Counted from the stretch's first letter, positions 1-9,532 are shown. The stretch is 64,000 bases of DNA from an uncultured Alistipes sp. (GCF_910580175.1 NZ_CAJTXD010000001.1:124001-188000), one strand, 5' to 3'. Numbers and translations: made by a program. Notes: a model not told the origin generated them from the letters alone.

Positions 1-54
1 CACGATGCCAACTTCATGAGCTTCTTCCGTATCCGCAACTTCCGCAACCTCTGA
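1..54 (+). CDS. C-terminal end of a sialidase-like protein (partial)
   Basis: The window opens inside a gene. Frame 1 encodes the last 17 residues, ending in a TGA stop at 52-54. Fifteen of these residues (HDANFMSFFRIRNFR) are also found at the C-terminus of the next gene, and the DNA differs at only 5 of 48 positions from 1584-1631. The two genes are therefore paralogues in tandem, and this one is inferred to be a secreted BNR/Asp-box glycosidase-like protein too. The next start codon follows 5 nt after the stop, so the genes are almost certainly cotranscribed. Most of the gene lies outside the window. Confidence 0.8.
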   Translation, partial: HDANFMSFFRIRNFRNL

Positions 55-59
55 CTGCC

Positions 60-1673
60 ATGAAGCCTTGGCGCTACATATGCGGATTGCTCTCCGCCCT
101 GCTTCTGTCCGTGCTGCCGCCCGACTGTGCGGCAGCGCCGGACGGCGGCATGGTGGAAGTTCGGGGCCGGCTGATCGACATCCGCACGGCGGAAGCGGGC
201 GCGGAAGTCTATCCGCAGTACAGACGCCACCGCTTCGGCCGCTCGCTGCCGCAGCGGCTCGCGGGCATGGACTATGCGGTCGGTCTGCGCGAATTCGCCG
301 GCCCGCAGGCCGTGAGGGCATCCCGAGAATGCGACTTGCTGCTGGCGGTCGCCGACACGCTGCCGGACACCGTGCTGTGGCGGGCGACGGGCGAAGCGTT
401 TTTTGTGAACCGCACCCGGTATCGGCTTTTCACGCGACGCTACGATACGCCGGGCGAGTGGATGCCGCTTCCGGCGCCGTGCGAAGGAGGCCCCTCGGCG
501 ATGCTTTTCGCCCGCGAACTACGTGTTGCACAGACGGCGAAGGTGCCGGGCGTCGTGATCGCCCGGGTGCCGGAACTGCGCCGAACGCACATTACCAACC
601 CGAATCTGATCGTTCTGCCGGACGGCAGCTATCTGGCCGCATGCAACGGTGTATTCAAACCGCGGCATGCGACGTTGTTCCGCTCGACCGACCGCGGTGA
701 GAGCTGGAAGCGCTGGGCAGCGAGTCCGTGCCCGATCAATTTCTATTCGCTGTTCCTGCACGACAAGGCGCTCTACATGATGGGCACCTCGATCCCGAAA
801 GGCAACGTCATAATCTGCCGTTCGGACGACAACGGACGCACGTGGTCGGCACCGGACGAGGAGACGGGCGAAGGAATCGTGCTGCGCGGGCGCTATCATT
901 CGGCACCGGTGCCGGTGGTGGAACATGCCGGGCGCATCTGGCGGGCGATGGAGACCAATGAACCGGGCGAACCGCGCCGGGCGTTCGTGCTGTCGGCTCC
1001 GGTCGGGGCCGACCTGCTGCAAGCCGTGTCCTGGACAGCCTCCGAAGCGCTGGCCAGCGTACCGGAATGGATTGCGGAGAGCGACGAAAGAGGATTCCGC
1101 CAATGGATCGAAGGCAACGTGGCGATCGCGCCCGACGGAAAACTTGTCAACGTACTGCGGGTGGATGAACATCTGTACGGCCGTTCGGCGGCCATCGTGC
1201 ACATCAAGAATCCGCACAGACTCGCATTCGATCCGGCCCGGGACATCGTTGAAATGCCGGGCGGCGGGAAGAAATTCACGATCCGCTACGATTCGCTCTC
1301 GCGCCGCTACTGGGCGCTGGTGTCGGCCGTCGGAGAGGAATACAGAGGCGCCCGGCACGGAGGCATCTATGCAGACGGCATCCATTGCGGCCTGATCCGC
1401 AACACACTGGCGCTTGCCAGCTCGCCCGATCTGCGGGAGTGGCGGATCGAACGGATCGTAGTGGAGAGCGACAACCCCTTTTTCGACGGCTTCCAATATG
1501 CGGACTGGCGGTTCGACGGCGACGACATGGTGGCCGTGGTGCGGCTGGCCATGGAGGAAGAACGGGGACTCCCGACCCGACAGCACGACGCCAACTTCAT
1601 GAGCTTTTTCCGCATCCGCAACTTCCGCGAACCGGGGCTTCCGGAGCGGATCGTAACCCTGCACAAACCATAA
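60..1673 (+). CDS. secreted sialidase-like BNR-repeat protein
   Basis: A 537-residue protein with an N-terminal signal peptide (hydrophobic residues 8-20, cleavage near the AAA at 24-26). Two Asp-box (BNR) motifs of the S-x-D-x-G-x-x-W type lie at about 209-216 and 255-262, the hallmark of six-bladed sialidase-like propellers. Family members hydrolyse terminal sugars, typically sialic acid, from host glycans in the periplasm or at the surface. The sialate O-acetylesterase gene 14 nt downstream supports a sialic-acid role. I did not identify the full sialidase catalytic set (Arg triad, Tyr, Glu), so it may be a divergent glycosidase or a binding protein. It is a tandem paralogue of the partial gene before it. 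Confidence 0.75.
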   Translation: MKPWRYICGLLSALLLSVLPPDCAAAPDGGMVEVRGRLIDIRTAEAGAEVYPQYRRHRFGRSLPQRLAGMDYAVGLREFAGPQAVRASRECDLLLAVADTLPDTVLWRATGEAFFVNRTRYRLFTRRYDTPGEWMPLPAPCEGGPSAMLFARELRVAQTAKVPGVVIARVPELRRTHITNPNLIVLPDGSYLAACNGVFKPRHATLFRSTDRGESWKRWAASPCPINFYSLFLHDKALYMMGTSIPKGNVIICRSDDNGRTWSAPDEETGEGIVLRGRYHSAPVPVVEHAGRIWRAMETNEPGEPRRAFVLSAPVGADLLQAVSWTASEALASVPEWIAESDERGFRQWIEGNVAIAPDGKLVNVLRVDEHLYGRSAAIVHIKNPHRLAFDPARDIVEMPGGGKKFTIRYDSLSRRYWALVSAVGEEYRGARHGGIYADGIHCGLIRNTLALASSPDLREWRIERIVVESDNPFFDGFQYADWRFDGDDMVAVVRLAMEEERGLPTRQHDANFMSFFRIRNFREPGLPERIVTLHKP

Positions 1674-1687
1674 AACCCTACTGAACT

Positions 1688-3559
1688 ATGAAACCAGCAA
1701 TTCGAAAGCTATTCTTTCTGGCGGCGGCCTGCGTGCTGGCCGTTGCAGAAATTTCGGCGCAACCGATCTTGCGGCTGCCGTCGGTAATCGGCGACCACAT
1801 GGTGCTCCAGGAAAACACGACCGTGCGGCTGCACGGCTGGGCCGATCCCAATGCGACGATCACGGTAATCCCCTCGTGGGGCGAAGCCGTGACGGCCAAG
1901 GCGGGCTACGACACGAAGTGGGAAGTCGAATTCCATACTCCTGCGGCGACGTCGGAACCCTGCTCGATCACGTTCAAGACCAATAAAACGGAAAAGACGA
2001 TCAACGATGTGCTGATCGGCCAGGTGTGGCTGTGCAGCGGCCAGTCGAACATGAACTGGAGCGCTGCGAACGGCATAGCCGACATGAAGCAGGAACTGAC
2101 GCAACCCCTGAACCCGCAGATCCGTCTGTTCACTGTGACGAAAAACAGTACACCCCATCCGCAAGACGACTGCGAGGGCCGCTGGGAAATCTGCGACGCG
2201 GAGAGCGCCCGCTATTTCAGTGCGGTGGGCTACTTTTTCGGCAAGCGCTTGGCGGCCGAGCTGAATCGCCCGATAGGACTGGTCAACTCCTCGTGGGGCG
2301 GCACGCCGGTCGAAGTGTGGACGCCGGCCCCGGCGATGGAGAAGGAGGCGGAGATGGTCGCCTCGTGGAAAGAATACGCTCCGGCCCGCCCGGGCTGGCG
2401 GATCGGCTCGATCTACAACGCGATGATCCACCCGCTGCTCAACACGACGTTTGCGGGCGTGATCTGGTATCAAGGCGAATCGAACAAGAGGAATGCTGCG
2501 CTTTATGGCGAAGAATTCGGTATGATGATCGAGAGTTGGCGCAAGGCGTTCGGCAAGCTGCTGCCCTTCTATTTTGTGCAGATCGCACCCCATGCCCGCA
2601 CGGAAGGCGGCGTCGACGGCGCTCTGGTGCGCGAACAGCAGGCGCTGGTGGCCGCGACGGTTCCGGGCACGGGCATGGCGGTCGTCTCCGACCTGGTGGA
2701 CGATGTGACGAATATCCATCCCCGCTACAAGAAAGGAGTCGGCGACCGGCTCGCGGGCTGGGCGCTGGCCGAGGTGTACGGCCGTACGGGGAATAAATAC
2801 AAGCATGCCTCGTTCCGCTCGGCGGAATTCAAGCGATCGCAGGCGATCGTGACGTTCGAAAATGCAGAGGGCGGCATCAACTGCAAGGATGATGCGATCG
2901 TCGGGCTGGAGCTGTGCGACGCTTCGATGAAATTCGTGCCGGCGCAAGGGATGATCGACGACAAGAACAACACCCTGGTGGTGTGGAGCAAGCAAGTGGC
3001 CCGTCCGGTGGCCGTGCGCTACTGCTTCAGCGACGGAGCCATCGGCAATCTGTACGATGCGGCAGGACTGCCCGTAGCGCCGTTCCGCAGCGACTCGGAC
3101 AACCAGGCCGCACCGGCCAAACGACCCAACGATGCGACGACCCGCATGACGGTAAGGGCGCAGGGCGAAGGGTTCGAACTGCACAAACTGAACATGGGCG
3201 CGAAATTCTTCGTCAACCGCCCCTATCCGCTGGCGATGGTGCCCGAACGTTTCGCAGGCTTCGACCTGCTGGTGCACTCGGCCATCAAGAACGAGGTGCA
3301 GCACTGCAAAGTGACGGCGACCGAAAAAGGCCGCATCTATATTGCGGTGCGCCGCAACAACGTCACAGCAGCCGATCTCGACGGCTGGAAACCGGAGCGC
3401 AACTCGGAAATACGCTACACGACCCACGACAAGAACAAACCGGGGATTCTTTATGTCTACTATAAGGAAGCGAAGGCCGGACAAACCATCGTATTGCCTC
3501 AAACCAAAGATTTCGCGGGCGTGACGCTCCTTGCAGCGAAGATCGAATACGAAAAATAA
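1688..3559 (+). CDS. sialate O-acetylesterase (SGNH-type)
   Basis: A 623-residue exported protein with a signal peptide ending near SAQ (23-25). It carries the sialic-acid-specific acetylesterase signatures: GQSNM at 118-122 with the nucleophile Ser120, NSSWGGTPVEVW at 200-211, WYQGESN at 260-266, and a likely catalytic His in the NIHP motif near 344. The enzyme removes O-acetyl groups from sialic acids so that sialidases can act. Residues from about 490 to the end form an extra beta-rich domain of unknown role, possibly carbohydrate binding. It lies 14 nt after the sialidase-like gene and 1 nt before the FG-GAP gene, so it is part of the same operon. Confidence 0.88.
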   Translation: MKPAIRKLFFLAAACVLAVAEISAQPILRLPSVIGDHMVLQENTTVRLHGWADPNATITVIPSWGEAVTAKAGYDTKWEVEFHTPAATSEPCSITFKTNKTEKTINDVLIGQVWLCSGQSNMNWSAANGIADMKQELTQPLNPQIRLFTVTKNSTPHPQDDCEGRWEICDAESARYFSAVGYFFGKRLAAELNRPIGLVNSSWGGTPVEVWTPAPAMEKEAEMVASWKEYAPARPGWRIGSIYNAMIHPLLNTTFAGVIWYQGESNKRNAALYGEEFGMMIESWRKAFGKLLPFYFVQIAPHARTEGGVDGALVREQQALVAATVPGTGMAVVSDLVDDVTNIHPRYKKGVGDRLAGWALAEVYGRTGNKYKHASFRSAEFKRSQAIVTFENAEGGINCKDDAIVGLELCDASMKFVPAQGMIDDKNNTLVVWSKQVARPVAVRYCFSDGAIGNLYDAAGLPVAPFRSDSDNQAAPAKRPNDATTRMTVRAQGEGFELHKLNMGAKFFVNRPYPLAMVPERFAGFDLLVHSAIKNEVQHCKVTATEKGRIYIAVRRNNVTAADLDGWKPERNSEIRYTTHDKNKPGILYVYYKEAKAGQTIVLPQTKDFAGVTLLAAKIEYEK

Positions 3560-3560
3560 G

Positions 3561-5573
3561 ATGAAAAAAATGCTTTTGCTTTCGGCTTTGTGCGGCTTGA
3601 CCCTGCAAAGCCTGGTGGCGGCCGAACCGCTGCAACATGCCCGGCCGGTAATGGCGGGCGGCGCAGAGGGACTGGCTCCGATGTCGTTCGGACTGACGTA
3701 CAGCAACGCTCCGCGAGGCTTCGCCTACATCTCGTCCGAAGAATGGCCCGACCTCTTCGTGCTGATCCAGCACGGTGCGGCGGGAGCCAAAGGTTTCTGG
3801 CGCTGCGCCTACGACTGCACGGCCGACGACGGGTCGCTGGTTTACCGCGAACCGGTGCGCGTGACGACGCCGTGGGACAAAGAGAAGAACCTGCCGTCGA
3901 TGATTCGGGTTTTCCAGGATGGGAAAGATGTCTATCTGCTGCGTCTCTCGACGAAGAAACTGGTGGTGGCCCAATGGGACGGCTCCCAAGGCTTCACGAA
4001 GATCGCCGAAACGGAAATTCGCGGCCTGAGCTATCCGGTAGCGTCGTTCGACTGCATCCGTCGCGGTAAACGCGACCTGGAACTGGCGGTGTTTTGCCAC
4101 GACGGCCGATCGTATCGTCCGGAGACCTTCAAGGGCGACCGCCAGTCCTATTACGACGGGGCTGAAATCTATCGTGGGGCGCTGCCCGGATCAGGACTGT
4201 TCCGCCTGACGCTGGATGCCGGAAACTGGCGGCAGATTACCGATACGGAACGGGTGGGCTGCGACATGAATCTGGTAATCGGAGCCAGCGAACTGGCCTG
4301 CGTACGCTCGGCGGACGGAGCCTACGACGGGTATCTGTTTACCAACAAACTGGGCAGCATGAAATTCATCCCCTATCGGAAGAAAATAGCGCCGACGGGA
4401 TTGGCGCCGATCCATGTCATGCGAGACTCGCTGAATATCCGGGTGCACACGGCTTACAGCGCGCGCGTCATCCCCTATCCTGCGCAGCCGGGAACGACGC
4501 AAGACCTGGTAATCGGCGGCGAATCGGCCATGTACCGCTACCGCTACATGGGCAGCACGCCCGACGGAGCGCCGATATACGACGATCCGAAGCCTATCCT
4601 GCAACGCAACGCACCCCTCTACGGCGGCTCGCTCACGGTGCCGAACGTGGTGGACTGGGACGGCGACGGCAAGCTGGACATCGTGGCGGGCAACTCGGAA
4701 GGCCGCCTGCTGTTCTTCAAGAACAACGGCACGAACGCCTGTCCGGACTACGCTATGCCGGAGGAAGTGTGCGCCGGCGGCAAGCCGATCTGCCTGCGCC
4801 CGGGCTATCATGTGGTGCAGGGGCCGTTCGAAGCCTCGTGGGGGTATCTTTGTCCGACGGTCTATGACTGGAACGGCGACGGATTGCCCGACGTGATCGT
4901 GGGTGGCTCGCGGGCCAAGTTCGAAGTGATGCTCAACCGCGGCACGCGCGAAAAACCCCGGCTCGACGCACCGGTTCCGCTGAGCGTGGATAACCTCGAA
5001 CTCTACGGCACGTGGCGCGTGCGTCCGGCGATCGCCCGGGCTGGCGGCCGCAATGTGATGGTCATCATGGACAGCGACAATGCACTGCACATGTACGGAC
5101 AAGTGGACGACTACAATGTGGAAGACCTGGGGAAACTGCGGCTGACGGACGGCTCGCAAATTACGGGACACAACAACGCCATGGAAGCGCTGGGGCAGAT
5201 GGGCCGCGGGAAACTGCGCTTCGTGGACTGGAACGGCGACGGAAAACTGGATCTGCTGATCGGCTCGATCAAACGTTCGTCCTACCCCTCGCCCGACCGC
5301 GGACTCCCCTACGCGCGCTTCGCGAAGAAACAATACGGCTTGCAGGTCATGCTGCTGCTCAATGCAGGCACGAACGAACGGATGGTCTTCAAGGAACCGG
5401 TGCAGTTCCAGGTGGACGGCAAGGATTTCCCGCTGGGCGCCCACTCGAACGCTCCGGAACCATGCTGGCTGGGCGACACGTCGCACGGCCCGAACCTGAT
5501 CGTGGGGTGCGAGAGCGGCAAATACTACTTCTTCGAACACGACCGGCTCAACCCGGTCGGAATCGACGACTGA
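3561..5573 (+). CDS. secreted FG-GAP/VCBS repeat protein
   Basis: A 670-residue exported protein. The ATG at 3561 is chosen because it starts a signal peptide (MKKMLLLSAL, cleavage near VAA at 19-21) and lies 1 nt after the esterase stop; a longer in-frame start at 3531 would overlap that gene. At about residues 366, 436 and 556 it has D-W-(D/N)-G-D-G-x-x-D loops, the calcium-binding signature of FG-GAP/VCBS beta-propeller blades. Such proteins bind glycans or partners at the cell surface, and some are lyases. Its position as last gene of the sialidase/acetylesterase operon suggests glycan capture. A strong terminator follows. Confidence 0.75.
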   Translation: MKKMLLLSALCGLTLQSLVAAEPLQHARPVMAGGAEGLAPMSFGLTYSNAPRGFAYISSEEWPDLFVLIQHGAAGAKGFWRCAYDCTADDGSLVYREPVRVTTPWDKEKNLPSMIRVFQDGKDVYLLRLSTKKLVVAQWDGSQGFTKIAETEIRGLSYPVASFDCIRRGKRDLELAVFCHDGRSYRPETFKGDRQSYYDGAEIYRGALPGSGLFRLTLDAGNWRQITDTERVGCDMNLVIGASELACVRSADGAYDGYLFTNKLGSMKFIPYRKKIAPTGLAPIHVMRDSLNIRVHTAYSARVIPYPAQPGTTQDLVIGGESAMYRYRYMGSTPDGAPIYDDPKPILQRNAPLYGGSLTVPNVVDWDGDGKLDIVAGNSEGRLLFFKNNGTNACPDYAMPEEVCAGGKPICLRPGYHVVQGPFEASWGYLCPTVYDWNGDGLPDVIVGGSRAKFEVMLNRGTREKPRLDAPVPLSVDNLELYGTWRVRPAIARAGGRNVMVIMDSDNALHMYGQVDDYNVEDLGKLRLTDGSQITGHNNAMEALGQMGRGKLRFVDWNGDGKLDLLIGSIKRSSYPSPDRGLPYARFAKKQYGLQVMLLLNAGTNERMVFKEPVQFQVDGKDFPLGAHSNAPEPCWLGDTSHGPNLIVGCESGKYYFFEHDRLNPVGIDD

Positions 5574-5579
5574 CGAACG

Positions 5580-5617
5580 ATGCGGGCAGGGATTTGAAAC
5601 CTGCCCGCATTTTTTTA
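5580..5617 (+). terminator. intrinsic terminator of the glycan operon
   Basis: An 11-bp perfect stem (5580-5590 with 5600-5610), a 9-nt loop, and a run of eight T. It sits 6 nt after the FG-GAP stop codon. Confidence 0.9.
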
Positions 5618-5657
5618 CGAAGCGGAGGCGCGGGAGAAAAATACCCAGAAATGGGGA

Positions 5658-5688
5658 TTGTGCATTCGGAGCAAAACAACTATCTTTG
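5658..5688 (+). promoter_or_regulatory. promoter of feoAB
   Basis: Bacteroidetes-type promoter: TTG at 5658-5660, 20 nt, then TATCTTTG at 5681-5688. The feoAB ATG lies 28 nt downstream. No Fur-like palindrome was recognised by eye. Confidence 0.8.
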
Positions 5689-5716
5689 TTCGCTCGAAAA
5701 TCAACAGAGTCTTACT

Positions 5717-8233
5717 ATGCGTCTGTCCGAATTGAAGACCGGAGAATCGGCCGTTATTCTGAAAGTGCTGGGCCATGGCGGGTTCCGTCGCCGGATCATG
5801 GAGATGGGGTTCATCCGCGACCAGCGGGTCGAAGTGATTCTGAACGCACCGCTCAAAGACCCGATCCAATACCGGATCATGGGATACGACGTGTCGCTGC
5901 GACGCAGCGAAGCCGACATGATCCAGGTGCTCTCGGACGACGAAGCCCACGAACTGATGTCCGGCCCCCATCCGGTTGCGGCGGCGCCTTCCGAACGTCC
6001 GCCGATGTACGAACCGAAACAAATGTGCTGCCGGTCGCTCGACGAAGTGGTGCGCACGCACAGCCATACGATCAGCGTGGCGCTGGTGGGCAATCCCAAC
6101 AGCGGCAAGACGTCGCTTTTCAACGCCATTTCGGGCGGCCACGAGCATGTGGGCAATTACAGCGGAGTGACGGTGGGCGCCAAAAGCGGCGTACGCAGCT
6201 ACCGCGGCTATCGTTTCCAGATTACCGACCTGCCCGGCACCTATGCCCTGTCGGCCTACACGCCCGAAGAACGTTTCGTGCGCCGGCACATCGCCCGGGA
6301 AATGCCCGATGTGATCATCAATTCGGTGGTGGCGTCCAACTTGGAGCGCAACCTCTATCTGACGACGGAACTGATCGACATAAACCCGCGCATGGTTGTG
6401 GCGCTCAACATGTTCGACGAACTGACGGCCAGCGGTGCGCAACTGGACTACGAAAATCTGGGACGGATGCTCGGCGTGCCGATGGTACCGGTCGAAGCGC
6501 GCAACAACCGGGGAATCGACGACCTGCTGGACACGGTAATCGCGGTCTACGAAAACCGGGACGAACGCGTGCGCCACATCCACATCGGACAAGGCGCAGT
6601 GATCGAAGAGGGGTTGCGCCGCCTGAACAGCGACATGAGCCTTCATGCCGACCAACTGCCCAAGAGTTTCCCTCCGCGCTATTTTGCGATGAAGATGCTG
6701 GAGGGAGACCGACAGGTAAACGAGCAACTGCGTCTGTGCGAACGCTATCCGGTGTGGGCCGAAATAGCGGCCCGCGAGTCTACGCGTATAGTCAAAGAAG
6801 CGGGCGAAGATGTCGAAACGGCATTCGCCAACCGCAAATACGGCTTCATTTCGGGCGCGCTGAAAGAGACCTACACCCCAGGCCGGAGCGAAGAAGCGAC
6901 GACCACGGCGCTGATCGACTCGCTGGCGACGCACAAATTATGGGGATTTCCGATCTTCTTCTTCCTGATGTGGTTCATGTTCTGGTGCACATTCTATCTG
7001 GGGGCTTATCCTCAAGCATGGATCGAAGCTTTGGTCGGATGGCTCGGCGCAGGCGTCGATGCCCTGCTTCCGGCCGGAGCGCTGCGCGATCTGTTGGTCG
7101 ACGGCGTGATCGGCGGCGTAGGGGCAGTGATCGTATTCCTGCCCAACATCATGGTACTGTATCTGTTCATCTCGTTCATGGAAGATTCGGGCTATCTGGC
7201 TCGTGCAGCTTTTATCATGGATCGGGTAATGCACCGCATCGGACTGCACGGCAAGTCGTTCATTCCGCTTATCATGGGCTTCGGCTGCAATGTGCCGGCC
7301 ATCATGGCGTGCCGGACGATCGAAAGCCGGAGCAGCCGGCTGATAACGATCTTGATAACGCCGTTCATGTCGTGCAGCGCCCGGCTGCCGATCTATATCC
7401 TTGTTGTCGGAACGTTCTTCGCCCCGCATGCCGGATGGGTCATGACGGGACTCTATCTTCTGGGCGTAGCGGCAGCGGTCGTGACGGCACGGGCGATGCG
7501 GCGCTTCTTGTTTCCGGTGGACGAAACGCCGTTCGTCATGGAACTGCCGCCCTACCGGCTGCCGACGTGGCGGGCAACCTTATCGCACATGTGGGACAAG
7601 TGCGCGCAATATCTGCGCAAGATGGGCGGCATGATCCTGGTGGCGTCGATAATCGTGTGGTTTCTGAGCTACTATCCGCGGCCGGAACGGCCGGCCGACC
7701 CGACACCTGCGCACTATGAATCCTCCTATCTGGGACGTCTGGGCAAAGCCTGCGAACCGGCATTCGCCCCCTTGGGGCTGAACTGGAAAGCGAGCGTGGC
7801 GCTGCTTTCGGGCGTAGCAGCCAAGGAAATCGTAGTGAGCACGCTCGGCGTGCTGTATACGGAGGAGACGCCTCATGGAGGCGCAGGCCGTGGAATGGCC
7901 GGGATGCAGGGCGCGACCGGCAGCAGCCAGGGCGAAAACGCCGAGGTGGCCGCAATCGGGATGCCTGGAACGGATACCGCAGCCGGCACAACAGATGCAG
8001 GCGATCCGGCTGTGCGCACCCTGTCGGAACGGATCGTGGAGAGCGGCGATTTTTCGACGGCCGCAGCGATGGCCTTCCTGGTGTTCATTTTGCTCTATTT
8101 CCCGTGTCTGGCCACGGTGGCGGCCATAGGCGCCGAAGCAGGCTGGCGGTGGGCGGCGGCGGCCGTCGCATACGATACCCTGTTGGCCTGGCTGGTCTCA
8201 TGGGGCGTGTATAACTTGCTGCAACTCTTTTGA
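5717..8233 (+). CDS. feoB: fused FeoA-FeoB ferrous iron transporter
   Basis: An 838-residue fusion. The ATG at 5717 follows the promoter and begins the FeoA (SH3-like) domain, residues 1 to about 75; the reading frame is open further upstream but that part overlaps the previous gene. FeoB follows: G1 GNPNSGKTS at 125-133, G2 region at 145-153, G3 DLPG at 171-174, an NMFD G4 motif, then a membrane domain of about eight or more helices with the Gate signatures (for example MGFGCNVPAIMACRT). It imports Fe2+ across the inner membrane, gated by the G domain. An Ala/Gly/Thr-rich stretch (about 720-765) is inserted before the last helices. The small Cys-rich gene right after it is the usual partner. 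Confidence 0.95.
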   Translation: MRLSELKTGESAVILKVLGHGGFRRRIMEMGFIRDQRVEVILNAPLKDPIQYRIMGYDVSLRRSEADMIQVLSDDEAHELMSGPHPVAAAPSERPPMYEPKQMCCRSLDEVVRTHSHTISVALVGNPNSGKTSLFNAISGGHEHVGNYSGVTVGAKSGVRSYRGYRFQITDLPGTYALSAYTPEERFVRRHIAREMPDVIINSVVASNLERNLYLTTELIDINPRMVVALNMFDELTASGAQLDYENLGRMLGVPMVPVEARNNRGIDDLLDTVIAVYENRDERVRHIHIGQGAVIEEGLRRLNSDMSLHADQLPKSFPPRYFAMKMLEGDRQVNEQLRLCERYPVWAEIAARESTRIVKEAGEDVETAFANRKYGFISGALKETYTPGRSEEATTTALIDSLATHKLWGFPIFFFLMWFMFWCTFYLGAYPQAWIEALVGWLGAGVDALLPAGALRDLLVDGVIGGVGAVIVFLPNIMVLYLFISFMEDSGYLARAAFIMDRVMHRIGLHGKSFIPLIMGFGCNVPAIMACRTIESRSSRLITILITPFMSCSARLPIYILVVGTFFAPHAGWVMTGLYLLGVAAAVVTARAMRRFLFPVDETPFVMELPPYRLPTWRATLSHMWDKCAQYLRKMGGMILVASIIVWFLSYYPRPERPADPTPAHYESSYLGRLGKACEPAFAPLGLNWKASVALLSGVAAKEIVVSTLGVLYTEETPHGGAGRGMAGMQGATGSSQGENAEVAAIGMPGTDTAAGTTDAGDPAVRTLSERIVESGDFSTAAAMAFLVFILLYFPCLATVAAIGAEAGWRWAAAAVAYDTLLAWLVSWGVYNLLQLF

Positions 8234-8238
8234 TCGGT

Positions 8239-8403
8239 ATGGACTGGCAGGATTGGGCGGTAGGGATCATCATGGGCGCTGTGGCGCTGCTGCTGTTGCG
8301 ACGGCTGGCGTGCATGTTGCGCGGCTGCCGCAAGGGCGGATGCTCGGCGTGCAACGCCACCGGCTGTCCGCTGAAAACAAAGAAAAAAAGAGATTGCATC
8401 TGA
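8239..8403 (+). CDS. FeoB-associated Cys-rich membrane protein
   Basis: A 54-residue protein whose ATG lies 5 nt after the feoAB stop. It has one transmembrane helix (about residues 7-20), a short basic stretch, and a C-terminal Cys cluster (C25, C30, C35, C38, C43, C53), followed by KTKKKRD. This layout matches the FeoB-associated Cys-rich membrane protein family that replaces FeoC in Bacteroidetes. The cysteines may bind iron or an Fe-S cluster, but that is inference. Strong context and motif, although short. Confidence 0.85.
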   Translation: MDWQDWAVGIIMGAVALLLLRRLACMLRGCRKGGCSACNATGCPLKTKKKRDCI

Positions 8404-8415
8404 AATCGGAAATTC

Positions 8416-8766
8416 ATGCTCGGACTTTTCTACATTTTGCTTTGCTGGCTTGTCGGCACCCTGCTGAGCCGGCTGACGGGCGGATATGTGTCGGGAAACA
8501 TCATCGGCATGATCCTGCTTTTCGCGGCGCTGTGCCTGCGATGGGTAAAGGCCGAAACGGTGCGTCCGGCCGCCCGGTTTCTGCTGGGCAGCATGGCGCT
8601 TTTCTTCGTGCCTTACGGGGTGGGACTCATAGAATCGTATCGTGTGATTCTGGACAACTTGTGGGCGATCGTGGTATCGGGCATCGTATCGACGGTGGCC
8701 GTGCTTTATGTAGCGGGCCGCACCTATCAGAGTCTCAATCGAAAACAATTGCACAAAGATGAATGA
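8416..8766 (+). CDS. lrgA: LrgA/CidA-family holin-like protein
   Basis: A 116-residue, four-helix membrane protein with the LrgA/CidA features: an early conserved stretch SGNIIGMILLF near residue 26 and a charged tail. Family members form holin-like oligomers with LrgB and affect murein hydrolase activity or export of small metabolites such as pyruvate. It overlaps lrgB by 8 nt, so translation is coupled. It starts 12 nt after the Cys-rich iron gene, so it may share the feo transcript. Confidence 0.88.
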   Translation: MLGLFYILLCWLVGTLLSRLTGGYVSGNIIGMILLFAALCLRWVKAETVRPAARFLLGSMALFFVPYGVGLIESYRVILDNLWAIVVSGIVSTVAVLYVAGRTYQSLNRKQLHKDE

Positions 8767-9451
8767 TTTCTTGACTTCCGATCTCTTTCTGCTCACGCTG
8801 ACGGTGGGGCTTTTCTGTCTGGGCGGGGTTATCTATCGCCGCACGCGGCTGGCTCTGCTCCATCCGGTGCTGCTGACGTTCGTATCGGTAATCGTTTTTC
8901 TGAGCGTGACAGAGATCCCCTACTCCCGCTACAAGGAGGCGACCGGGATGCTCGACTTTGCGTTGGGGATGTCGGTCGTCGCGCTGGGCTATCTGCTCTA
9001 TGAACAAGTCGAGCGTCTGCGCGGAAGCCTGGTTCCGGTGGCTGCGGCGACTCTGGCGGGCTGCATAACGGGCGTATTGAGCGTGGTTTATCTGGCCATG
9101 GCACTGGGCGCCGAACGCCCGATTCTTAACTCGATAGCTCCCAAATCGGTAACCGTGCCGATCGCCGTGTCGGTGTCGGAGCCGCTGGGAGGGAATGTCT
9201 CGGTAACATCGGTCGTGGTGTTTTGCGTGGGGATTTTCGGCAGTATTTTCGGCGAATGGATCTTGCGCCGCTGCGGCGTTCGCGATCCCGAAGCCCGAGG
9301 TTTCGCGCTGGGGGCCGCCGCTCACGGGATCGGCACAGCGCGCGCCATCGAAATGGGAGCGGTCGAAGGGGCGCTGAGCGGACTGGCGATGGCCTTGATG
9401 GGACTTGCCACGGCCCTGCTGGCTCCGCTGATGGAAAAATACCTGTATTGA
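8759..9451 (+). CDS. lrgB: LrgB-family membrane protein
   Basis: A 230-residue protein with about six to seven helices. It contains the LrgB signatures PKSVTVPIAVSVSEPLGG and GAAAHGIGTARAIE, both typical of YohK/LrgB. It is the partner of LrgA, overlaps it, and probably completes a LrgAB pair for export or for control of autolysis. Physiological substrate unknown in this phylum. Confidence 0.9.
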   Translation: MNDFLTSDLFLLTLTVGLFCLGGVIYRRTRLALLHPVLLTFVSVIVFLSVTEIPYSRYKEATGMLDFALGMSVVALGYLLYEQVERLRGSLVPVAAATLAGCITGVLSVVYLAMALGAERPILNSIAPKSVTVPIAVSVSEPLGGNVSVTSVVVFCVGIFGSIFGEWILRRCGVRDPEARGFALGAAAHGIGTARAIEMGAVEGALSGLAMALMGLATALLAPLMEKYLY

Positions 9452-9477
9452 ATATCCGGATTCCGTAAAAAAATTCG

Positions 9478-9485
9478 TATTTTTG
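9478..9485 (+). promoter_or_regulatory. -7 box upstream of the AAE-type transporter
   Basis: TATTTTTG matches the Bacteroidetes -7 consensus TAnnTTTG, 47 nt before the ATG at 9533. The only nearby TTG (9448-9450) is 27 nt away, so no good -33 box is seen. Confidence 0.6.
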
Positions 9486-9532
9486 TGCTCGGTTAGGTTT
9501 CCCAGGTTAAACAGCACAAAAACAGACAGATA

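Noticed and set aside
1709..3706. A 665-codon minus-strand frame opposite the esterase
   Set aside because: Antisense shadow with low-complexity Arg/His/Val composition; the esterase on the plus strand has all family motifs.
5012..5716. A longer FeoA start at 5012
   Set aside because: It would overlap the FG-GAP gene, its terminator and the feoAB promoter.
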